Assembly: GCA_014871385.1 (NCBI GenBank)
Contig: CM026428.1
Coordinates: forward strand, 3,815,621 to 3,879,620
Length of the DNA stretch: 64,000 nucleotides
Reading direction: 5' to 3'
Origin: Ceratodon purpureus
Lineage: Eukaryota > Streptophyta > Bryopsida > Pseudoditrichales > Ditrichaceae
Of this stretch, positions 46,204 through 56,600 are shown piece by piece; the first letter of the stretch is position 1; each line of letters opens with the position of its first letter. The notes under the pieces were generated by a model. It had not been told where the DNA came from and did no database searches. It worked only from the letters and a program-made list of their open reading frames with translations. The translations under genes and the position numbers were made by a program.

Positions 46204-49200
46204 CTACTTCTTCGCCAAGGGGTGACGCAAGATTCCACTCTCTAGGAGAAGCTTGACCTCGTTGAAGCTAAAGGTAGGCGCATGGATGAAAAGCTCGGCT
46301 TCGGGATCACGGTTGCAGACCTTCAAGAGTATGTAGTATAGGTGCTTACAATACGTGAACAGAGTCTTGCCACGGAACGTAGTCATCGTCTTCTTGAATG
46401 CTGGGCAAGTGCAACCAGGGTAAGAACTGATGGTAATCTGGTACCGCGTGATGTGTGGAGCGACGCCCGAATCCAGCCCAATGATGCAACCGTGGCCCGG
46501 CTCAGGTATCATGGTCACGGAACGGAGGCGCGCTTTAAGAGACTCGGAGGAGCCCATGGAGAGTCGCTGCGCTTGATTGGGACGAGTGGCAGTGCGCTTC
46601 ACCATCTTGCCGTCTCTCTTCCCTGGGTAGCGGTCTGCGTCTGCAGGGACTGGCACTGAGCTGAGATTTGCAGGAGGCGGGGCAGAGGAGAAGAGGCGTC
46701 TTGGGGAGACCGGTTTCTTCTGCGGAAGTTGAAAGCCTGCTGCTTCGAGGGCAAGAATCTCAGTAAGTTTTAGGTTAGTACCTAGTTTCACTGGCCACAC
46801 CTCTGGAATGGAGGGGAATTCCTGGTCCTTTGAGTAGTGTGCTACCCACTTGCGCTTAGAGCCTTTCACGCAACGCTCGATATCGTCGGAGCAGAAGAAG
46901 AACTCAGTCTTCTCCACTAGGTTCCTGCGATAGTTAGTCCAGAGCCCAGTGTAGGTCGGTGCTGCTGTGCAATGGGGCCCCCTGACGATTCTCTCAGTGC
47001 ACTTCTTCTTCGTTTCAGCTCTTTGGGCCCAGCAGCACTTCGCAGAAAGTTTGTGAAGTCTCGAAATGTGCCACTCCTTCACGTCCACCTTGGTTTCTTC
47101 AACCGCGTTGACATGGCGAATGCCGCCCTTGTTCACAGGTGAAGGTAAAGGGGAATCAACTTCCTGGGCAGGAGGTTGGGTACATTGTACCTCGGTGTCG
47201 TGTTCGGAGTCGTCTTCCACAATGACCGGCATCTGCATAGGGCGAGCCCTGACGGCACGTCTTGGGCCTCTTGGGCGTGAGAAGTTGGTCTTATCCGGGC
47301 GATGAGACTCTTCGTCAGCTCCGATAAGGACGTCGGCTTTTCGCTTCTGTGAACCAAAGACTTCCGCTCCTGGCATGATAGGGTGACGGGTGCAGAACTC
47401 ATCCGCGCCTGGCATATCGAGCATGGGCTTGTCGAGCAGTGTAGGATTTCCCCATTTCTTCGCGTTGCGTTCAGCCATCCGGAGCCTGAGTTCCTTCTTG
47501 GATGGTCCTGTTCCGCCGACGTCACCTTTGAGGAACTGGTAGTAGTTGACAACCTGTAGAAATGCCCGAACGAAATCGTCCACGGTAGCAACGTAGAGGT
47601 CGTTCCCGTTGTTTCCTGAAGCTTGGAGCCACTTGTTGTGGACTGTTTCGGCGAGGTTACAGGTGGGCATCTCTGTGAGTTCTTCTTTCGTGAATTTCTG
47701 CAGATTTGACAGTAGATGCCGTTAGAATCACCGATTACAGTTTTGTAGGTTAGGGCTAGGAAACCAGTATCAAAAACATGAAAACAGAGTGCAGAGATAA
47801 TACGTCGGTCATGAATCCCCCCCACTGGCGGAAGCGGTGGTGCCAGAATGACAGCCACTGATCGAGTTTGATGAGCCCGCTCTCGCCAACGACCCCGGTG
47901 GATGCCCACCATGCTCGCAACGCGTGGTACAGAGTTTCCGCCTCTGCCATGCTGGTCGCATTCTTGTACTGAGTGCACATCTTCTTGTGCTGTTCCCAGA
48001 GTTCTTCGGGGAAGTGCTTCTGCGTATACGCCACCATGTTCTGAGTCCAGTGGAACAAGCACGACCTCTCCCGGTCCTCCATTGGGTCCTCTTTGTTGCC
48101 ATTGCCGTAAAGGATTCGCACTGCATTCCAATTCGCCTGTGCGTTATCCGCCATGAACCCCTTGAAGTTCGGCGCTGCAACGCCATTGATCTCCATGACC
48201 AGGTTCAGGTTTTTCCAGAAGACGAGCTGGGCCTCCGTGTCCTCGGACTGCATGTCGCAAGTGGCGATTGTCATCACGCGGCAGTAGGTGGCGTCGTACA
48301 CATGGCACGCCATTGTCGACCAATCTTTGACGCGTTTGACATGGTCGAACATGATCCATGCGTTCTCCAAATCGCCACCAGCTTGCATACGGCTGACCAA
48401 GTCGACACCGCTGCCCGGCCCGACCTCCGACATCTTGAAGACAAAGACTTTGTCACGCATGGATCCCTGACCAGGAAACCTATTCTCCTGGACATACGCC
48501 CAGAGACTGTTACCACGGAGCTTGGTGATACCGTCCATGATTCCGTACCTTACGAATTTTTTGAAGGTGGCGACTTTGTTGCGGATGTTGGGCGACGCCA
48601 TGTCTTTGCAACGATCCAAAACAGGAACCAGTTCCTCCATCGTCAGCTTCCTCGGTGGTGCATCCTCGGGCTGTAGAAGGTAGCTCCCGATGAGGAGTTT
48701 GCTCGCCTCGAGGACAACGGCGCTCTTCGTTGCTTTGTTGTTCATCTCTACCTGCTCCTCTATTAAGCTACTAATCTCTGCTTTAGAGTCTCTGTAGTCT
48801 CCTACTTTCACTGGATGATCATGTGTTCCGATGTGAATACAAGCTCTAGTCTGATTCGGTTTGCCCACAACGTAATAAATCTTAGCCTCGCATGTAGCTA
48901 CACATGATGGAGGTTCTTTACATACCTTGCACAATAGCGTGGAGTCAGATGGAGGAGGCTGGTCCATGACAAAAGCTTGCAGGGTACAGCCTTCGAACTC
49001 AGTCTCGTTGACCTCGAAGATCTTGGGAACACGCTTGAGGAAGTCACACTCCTGGTTGCTGCACCGAAGCCATCCGACGCAGGTGGAACTTCGAAAAGAG
49101 AGTCCGAAGTCGTTTTTGATGTTTGTTGTGATGGTCTTGGTCCACAAGTGTCCGTCGTATCGTTTGTCCATTCCCTGCATAGACTTGGCGGCGAGCTTAG

Positions 49201-49882
49201 AGGATCCTGCAGCAGCTGGGGGCAACTCAAAAAGAACCGGACCATCAAACTTCGCAGGCAAGTACTCTACTCTCTCGTGTCTAATAGTGGAATAGTCTAT
49301 TTTCTTCAAAATGTTTTTGGACCCACGCGTCTTAGCAATCTCTTTAAGGAGCGGAACAATGCTAACTGTGACCTGGGACAATGGAGGAGACACATTGGAA
49401 GGAGGAGCATCTGCGTGGACCTTAGGCACCAACTTGACGGGACTGACTTCGTCATCAGAAGAGAGTGATATGACGGTCGGAGGAGGTTTCTCTACATCTG
49501 AAGTCTCGGTACCCGGCTCGACTTTGACTTTGACATCACGAGGTAAGGGAGTCTGAATTGTGCAAGTAGAAGAGCGACGGGGGGTGAGGATCTCAGTGGA
49601 TGCAGCCATAAGAGAATCAGTAAGACCGTAGACTCTATAGGATCCAGGGAGGAGTCTCCACTGCAACATGTTGTTCTCATCTCTCACTGAAGGTTGCCCG
49701 AGGGTGTGGGTAACCTCGGCAGTAACGTCATCGAACATCTCCTCCTCTATACTGATGGAATCCTCACGGAAATGGAATCTGAGACTGAGGCGAAGAGAGG
49801 ACACCGTAGCTAGACCATCGTCATCTACGCGAAACCTAAGGGGGATGCCCATGCCTTGGGCGTACAGACAGACCATCCCCAT
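46204..49882 (-). CDS. MULE (Mutator-like) transposase with SWIM zinc finger
   Basis: Two exons on the minus strand, 49882-47804 and 47697-46204, joined in phase 0 (GAC/GTATTA donor, CTGCAG acceptor), about 1190 aa. The ATG at 49882 is the first; upstream codons are open but non-ATG. Order of parts: an N-terminal region with acidic Ser/Asp patches; a zinc-binding DNA-binding domain of the WRKY-GCM/FLYWCH type (CKVC near 317 through HIGTHDHP near 350); the MULE DDE catalytic region (about 480-640, with CHVYDATYC, SEDTEAQLVFW and FMADNAQANW); and a C-terminal SWIM finger (C1122, C1124, C1143, H1145). It should act in the nucleus, binding the terminal repeats and cutting and joining DNA with about 9-11-bp target duplications, which match those seen. 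It is divergent from the ParB-methyltransferase gene. No break is seen. Confidence 0.9.
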
Positions 49883-50609
49883 ATTCGCAGGGAAATCAGA
49901 GGCACTACAGGAAGAAGGGAGAAGAGGGAGTGTACCAGCCAAGCGCTATCTTGAGAGCAAAGTGAAAGGAATGATGCATCGTTGATGATCATTTTATTCA
50001 AGGTGGAATGTCCATGTCAACAGTTGGGGAATGATTCTGTCTGTTACGTAACGAATGTGTGCAACAAGAGAGACGGCGCTAACTGATTAGAATGTGCTTT
50101 TTGCAGGCCCATAAATATGTGGTAAGATTTTCAGAATATTGCTTCAAGTGTTTAAATGGTGGAGCAGATTCTATTTTTTAAGGAGTGTGATTGGATTAAA
50201 AAGAGCCGTATTTTCCTTCTGCATTGAAAACAATAAATATATAGAATTTGAATTAATCATATTCATGCATTACTTATATATGTATACGACTAATGCAAGC
50301 ATATGATTTATTCAAATTCTATATTTTATGCAGTGTTAGGGTTCCTCAATTTTCATAATACATTTCTGGACAGACAGACTGTGAGTGAGATTAGAGTGAG
50401 CCGTCACTTGAATCCATATTTAATACAAGTATTCCTGTGCTTAATTAAAATCTTTTAATATTTTGTGGGCTTGGTTTATTCTCTTCAAAAATAGATTGAT
50501 CTCATCAGCTTTAATTCAAAATACAATTTATTTATTGTTTTCATTAAATCAAGTAGGTTTAGAGTAAGGTAAGTATCTAGGGCTGAGTCAGGGGGGTTGA
50601 AGGTTTGGG
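49883..50609. promoter_or_regulatory. divergent promoter region of copy A
   Basis: A 727-bp AT-rich region between the transposase and the ParB-methyltransferase gene, both transcribed outward from here. It contains the palindrome described at 50238-50325. No clear TATA box was assigned. Confidence 0.45.
50238..50325. repeat. long imperfect palindrome in the divergent promoter
   Basis: Two arms of about 35 bp (50238-50272 and 50291-50325; AATTTGAATTAATCATAT against AATTTGAATAAATCATAT) are separated by 18 bp and differ at about five positions. It could be a small MITE or a regulatory hairpin or operator shared by the two divergent genes. Confidence 0.6.
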
Positions 50610-53600
50610 ATGTATAAGTTAGAGGGAAGTAAGGAGGAGAGCTATATTGTGAGGAGAGTTCATTTGTTAGTTAGACACATGAGGGACAGTGGAGGGTCAG
50701 CTCCCTCCACTTATGTCACTCCTAGACCTAGAAGAAAACCAGGTCGTACAGATTTTACGAATAGGAGAGCGAGGAAGAGGAGAGAGTCACGCAAGAAGGT
50801 AGTTTTGAAAGGTGACCATTTGAGTGCACCACTGAAAAGGAGAGGAGCAGGTCTGCCATTAGCCTTGAAATTTACTAGCATTCGCAAAGTCATTCTAGAC
50901 TCTATAGAGGAGGACAAGGAAGAGTATTTAGAGAACACCGTAGGCGGTAATCACGAGAAGGAGGTAGATTTAAGTGGAGAAACAGTTGAGGCCATGACGG
51001 AAGAATTAGTTTTTAATTGTAGTCAAAGAGTTGAGTCACCGCAGCCTTCTATTAGCTATAATGAAATTTCGACAGGGGAGTTGGGATCTCAAACAAATGT
51101 ATATGTTAACTCCGGAACGGTAAGCATTTTCACACCGTTTTGACTGCTGTGCATTGTTTAAATGAATTCAACATTCTAAAGAGTAGACGCATTTCTATTG
51201 ACAATGAATCAATCTAAAGTACCGTAGCATCAGCTTAAACTCACATACGGTAGCACTCACGACTGAAAATGTTTAAAATAAATGTGTAGAGTTACCAAAG
51301 GATAAGGGTAGAGGGAGATCGGAATTTTGACTCACCTTCTGAAGAGGGTCGTGAACTCGACCATTTGGCTGCCATTGCGAGGAGAGCGAGAATCGAGATA
51401 TTGGGAGCAGGAGAAGGAGGGTTTGCAATGGCTGCGAGGGAAGAGCAGGTGAGGGCGGGGCTTCTGAGAGCAGGTGAGGAGCAGGCGGGGGTCGGTGCAG
51501 AGGCCGCGGAGGAGGCTGCTGTCGAGATGGCGGTGGAGGAGCTGGGAGGAGCGGAGGAGCAGCTCGCGCCGCCTGGGGTTCCTGAGGAGCAGGAGAGAAC
51601 TGATGAGGACGACGAGGAGGGAGAACGGGAAAGTGGAGATGAGGTACGATTTTCCGGTGTCATGCGGTTTGATTGCTTGGTGTACGGATCTTGTCGTACG
51701 GGTTGATGGCGATGTGGCAAATTATGATTATGAGATGATTATTCTAAGTGCTGGGTGTTCAGAATTAGGGGGATTGGAACCTCTTTGCGGATTTACATGA
51801 TATTAGGTTTCGGGTTTTGGGTTTTTGGTTTACATCGAATGCGAGTCAAGGTTGCTTCTTGGGATTTGGGTTTTTGAGATGGGGATTGGATTGGGTGCGG
51901 GATGGGGATCAGATGCGTAGTGGGTTAGGGAGAGGGACAGGGAGAGGCCGCGGGGAGATGAACAGGGAGAGAGTTAGGGAGACGGACAGGGAGAGGCCGC
52001 GGGAGATGGACAGGGAGAGAGTTAGGGAGAGGGACAGGGAGAGGCCGCGGGAGATGGACATGGAGAGGGTTAGGGAGAGGGTTAGGGAGAGGGACAGGGA
52101 GAGGCCGCGGAGAGATGGACAGGGAGAGAGTTAGGAAGAGGGACAGGAAGAGGCCGCGGGAGATGGACAGGTAGAGAGTTAGGGAGAGGGAAAGGAGAGG
52201 CCGCGGGAGATGGACATGGAGAGGGTTAGGGAGAGGGACAGGGAGAGGCCGCGGGGAGATGGACAGGGAGAGTGTTAGGAAGAGGGACAGGGAGAGGCCG
52301 CGGGAGATGGACAGGGAGAGTATTAGGGAGAGGGACAGGGAGAGGCCGCGGGAGATGGACATGGAGAGGGTTAGGGAGAGGGTCAGGGAGAGGCCGCGGG
52401 GAGATGGACAGGGGAGAGAGTAAGGGAGAGGGACAGGGAGAGAGTTAGGGAGAGAACAGTAGGTGGTCGCGAGGGAGATGGGCTCTTCCTCATTATCATG
52501 TTTTTTTTTTTCTTTAAATTTAAAATTAAATGCCGACCCAGCCTACTCTCTGTAACGACAGTAGGCGGGACAGATATTTATTTTCATTATGTTACCGAGG
52601 CTCCCTCCTTTGAGGGGGAGCATTGCTTCACATTTTTGTTTAATGTTGTTGTGAGCGTTGCTAAGGTTTGCGGCTCTTCCTCATTATCATGTTTTTTTTT
52701 TTCTTTAAATTTTAAATTAAATACCGACCCAGCCTACTGTCGTTACAGACAGTAGGCGGGACAAATTTTTATTTTCATTATGTTACCGAGGCTCCCTCCT
52801 TTGAGGGGGAGCATTGCTTCACATTTTTGTTGAATGTTGTTGTGAGCATTGCTAAGGTTCGCGGCTCTTCCTCATTATCATGTTTTTTTTTTTCTTTTAA
52901 TTTTAAATTAAATACCGACCCAGCCTACTGTCGTTACAGACAGTAGGCGGGACAAATATTTATTTTCATTATGTTACCGAGGCTCCCTCCTTTGAGGGGG
53001 AGCATTGCTTCACATTTTTGTTTAATGTTGTTGTGAGCATTGCTAAGGTTCGCGGCTCTTCCTCATTATCATGTTTTTTTTTTTCTTTAAATTTTAAATT
53101 AAATACCGACCCAGCCTACTGTCGTTACAGACAGTAGGCGGGACAAATATTTATTTTCATTATGTTACCGAGGCTCCCTCCTTTGAGGGGGAGCATTGCT
53201 TCACATTTTTGTTGAATGTTGTTGTGAGCATTGCTAAGGTTCGCGGCTCTTCCTCATTATCATGTTTTTTTTTTTCTTTTAATTTTAAATTAAATACCGA
53301 CCCAGCCTACTGTCGTTACAGACAGTAGGCGGGACAAATATTTATTTTCATTATGTTACCGAGGCTCCCTCCTTTGAGGGGGAGCATTGCTTCACATTTT
53401 TGTTGAATGTTGTTGTGAGCATTGCTAAGGTTCGCGGCTCTTCCTCATTATCATGTTTTTTTTTTTCTTTTAATTTTAAATTAAATACCGACCCAGCCTA
53501 CTGTCGTTACAGACAGTAGGCGGGACAAATTTTTATTTTCATTATGTTACCGAGGCTCCCTCCTTTGAGGGGGAGCATTGCTTCACATTTTTGTTTAATG

Positions 53601-56600
53601 TTGTTGTGAGCATTGCTAAGGTTTAGGGCTCTTCCACATTATCATGTTTTTTTTTTTCTTTAAATTTTAAATTAAATGCCGACCCAGCCTACTGTCTGTA
53701 ACGACAGTAGGCGGGACAGATATTTATTTTCATTATGTTACCGAGGCTCCCTCCTTTGAGGGGGAGCATTGCTTCACATTTTTGTTTAATGTTGTTGTGA
53801 GCGTTGCTAAGGTTTGCGGCTCTTCCTCATTATCATGTTTTTTTTTTTCTTTTAATTTTAAATTAAATACCGACCCAGCCTACTGTCGTTACAGACAGTA
53901 GGCAGGACAAATATTTATTTTCATTATGTTACCGAGGCTCCCTCCTTTGAGGGGGAGCATTGCTTCACATTTTTGTTGAATGTTGTTGTGAGCATTGCTA
54001 AGGTTCGCGGCTCTTCCTCATTATCATGTTTTTTTTTTTCTTTAAATTTTAAATTAAATACCGACCCAGCCTACTGTCGTTACAGACAGTAGGCGGGACA
54101 AATTTTTATTTTCATTATGTTACCAAGGCTCCCTCCTTTGAGGGGGAGCATTGCTTCACATTTTTGTTTAATGTTGTTGTGAGCATTGCTAAGGTTTAGG
54201 GCTCTTCCTCATTATCATGTTTTTTTTTTTCTTTAAATTTTAAATTAAATACCGACCCAGCCTACTGTCGTTACAGACAGTAGGCGGGACAAATATTTAT
54301 TTTAATTATGTTACCGAGGCTCCCTCCTTTGAGGGGGAGCATTGCTTCACATTTTTGTTGAATGTTGTTGTGAGCATTGCTAAGGTTCGCGGCTCTTCCT
54401 CATTATCATGTTTTTTTTTTTCTTTTAATTTTAAATTAAATACCGACCCAGCCTACTGTCGTTACAGACAGTAGGCGGGACAAATATTTATTTTCATTAT
54501 GTTACCGAGGCTCCCTCCTTTGAGGGGGAGCATTGCTTCACATTTTTGTTTAATGTTGTTGTGAGCATTGCTAAGGTTTAGGGCTCTTCCACATTATCAT
54601 GTTTTTTTTTTTCTTTAAATTTAAAATTAAATGCCGACCCAGCCTACTGTCTGTAACGACAGTAGGCGGGACAGATATTTATTTTCATTATGTTACCGAG
54701 GCTCCCTCCTTTGAGGGGGAGCATTGCTTCACATTTTTGTTTAATGTTGTTGTGAGCGTTGCTAAGGTTTGCGGCTCTTCCTCATTATCATGTTTTTTTT
54801 TCTTTAAATTTAAAATTAAATGCCGACCCAGCCTACTGTCTGTAACGACAGTAGGCGGGACAGATATTTATTTTCATTATGTTACCGAGGCTCCCTCCTT
54901 TGAGGGGGAGCATTGCTTCACATTTTTGTTTAATGTTGTTGTTAGCGTTGCTAAGGTTTGCGGCTCTTCCTCATTATCATGTTTTTTTTTTTTGAAATAT
55001 TTTATATTAAATGCCGTCCCTGTCTACTGTTTTAGAGGGGAAGCATTGGTTGGAAGCGCTTCTCGGCTGTTGACTAGGTCGAATTCTCGGCTGTTGTAGT
55101 TTGGGGTACCATGAGAGTAAATGCGTGATGGTTATTTACTTGTTTAATTTTACATCTTAATATTCTTTTAACTTAACAGGTACAAGAATGTTCTTCCATG
55201 TTTGATGTAACATCATAAACGTGCCTTGTGACTTAGGAATCCTCTGAGGACAACATGGAGAGCCAAGGTCTATATCCGACTCCAGCAGAAACCGAGGTAC
55301 TTTTTTACTCTCTACAGAAAATCTAGGATTCTTTTGATCTTAATAGTGTGTCCTCGACCTCTAGGTTGTTGTTTCTCTCATTTTTAGATCTGCAAATTAA
55401 CCTTAAACTTTTTAATGTACTCTAGGTATATTCAGATGCTTCTGAGATGTCCGCTACATCCCCCATTTCAGTCATCAATGTTTCCGATCTCTCGGATTCA
55501 TTTGATCAGCCTTATTGTACCTGTGATGTAGCCAACCCTGTAGTTGGAGGTAGTGGACCTTTCGAGGTCCACTCTCCCCAATACATGCCCACTTCTCCCG
55601 TGTACATGCCTACCTCCCCAGTGTATGAGCCTACCTCCCCGGGGTACATGCCCACCTCCCCTCCACAGGGATCACCGCCGATGTCTCCACCCTCGCCTTC
55701 CTCGCCTATTAGAGTAAGGAGGCCAGCACATGTGGTCTTCGCGCTTCCGGCAATTCTGCCGTGCCCGGTTCAGCAAACCAGGCGGTTTTGGAGGAGGCGC
55801 CGTCACTGGAACTGTAGACAGTCCAAGGAGTACTATAGTCAAGCATCACGTAGATAGTTCCTTCCATCGCAGATGACGATTGACTTGTTACAAAAGAAAT
55901 GACAGTATGAAGATATATTGTTACTTTCTTTTACATACTTGTCTTCTTTGCATGACTTCCTTTGATTGTGATTCCTCTCTTAATTCGAACACCTCTTCGC
56001 AGGTTACGCTAACACAAGATGTGTTGGCAAAACCATCTTGCCCGATCGACTTGAAGACTGCTATGGAAGGGGAATTGCAGCATCGAATAACATACAAGTT
56101 GGACTCCAACGCCGTCATCAACAACTGCAGGATCAAACCGTCGCACACGTCTCGAATGCTGGTGCCCTTATGCAGGATGATTCCAATGCCCAAGGTTAGA
56201 CCAGTGGGTGAAATGGGGGTACAACACTTGGAGCGGGAGTTTGTTAAGGGATATAGAGATGGGGACCGCGTCATGTACATCTCCATGTACAATACCGAAG
56301 AGGAGACGAAGAATGTGACGGCGGAGATCATGGCCACTTGGAGCCCTTTATGGAGGGCCGCAAGTGATCGCTTTGATGATGAGGTCTCTGGGGACGAGGA
56401 GTTGATGCAGTTCTCGCACAAGATGTTTTATGTCTGGGAGGGTAATCATCGCCTCTCCGCTTGGCTCCGGCACATCAACAAGCATCATGCGGACGACCCA
56501 TCCTGGCACATCTCTGTGCATTGCATTGTACTTGACCCTCGTGGCCATGTGGGTATTCTCCTGCACGCTATGCACGACATCAACTGGTACGTTCAAAACC

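Noticed and set aside
51926-52470. Interstitial telomere-like repeats (TTAGGG)
   Set aside because: TTAGGG occurs once per 48-bp unit as part of a different motif; it is not a tandem telomere run, and plant telomeres are typically TTTAGGG.
52481-55035. CRISPR-like array (regular repeats with palindromes)
   Set aside because: Repeat unit and putative spacer are both identical in every unit, the period is 190 bp, and the setting is a eukaryotic intron; it is a satellite.
54599-55099. 166-aa ORF beginning with poly-Phe
   Set aside because: It runs across the 190-bp tandem units and simply repeats with them; no conserved protein or start context.
55582-55665. Fragment of a captured RNA polymerase II largest subunit gene
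   Set aside because: Only the heptads resemble RPB1; flanking exons show no polymerase similarity and Ser2 is replaced, so mimicry or convergence is likelier.
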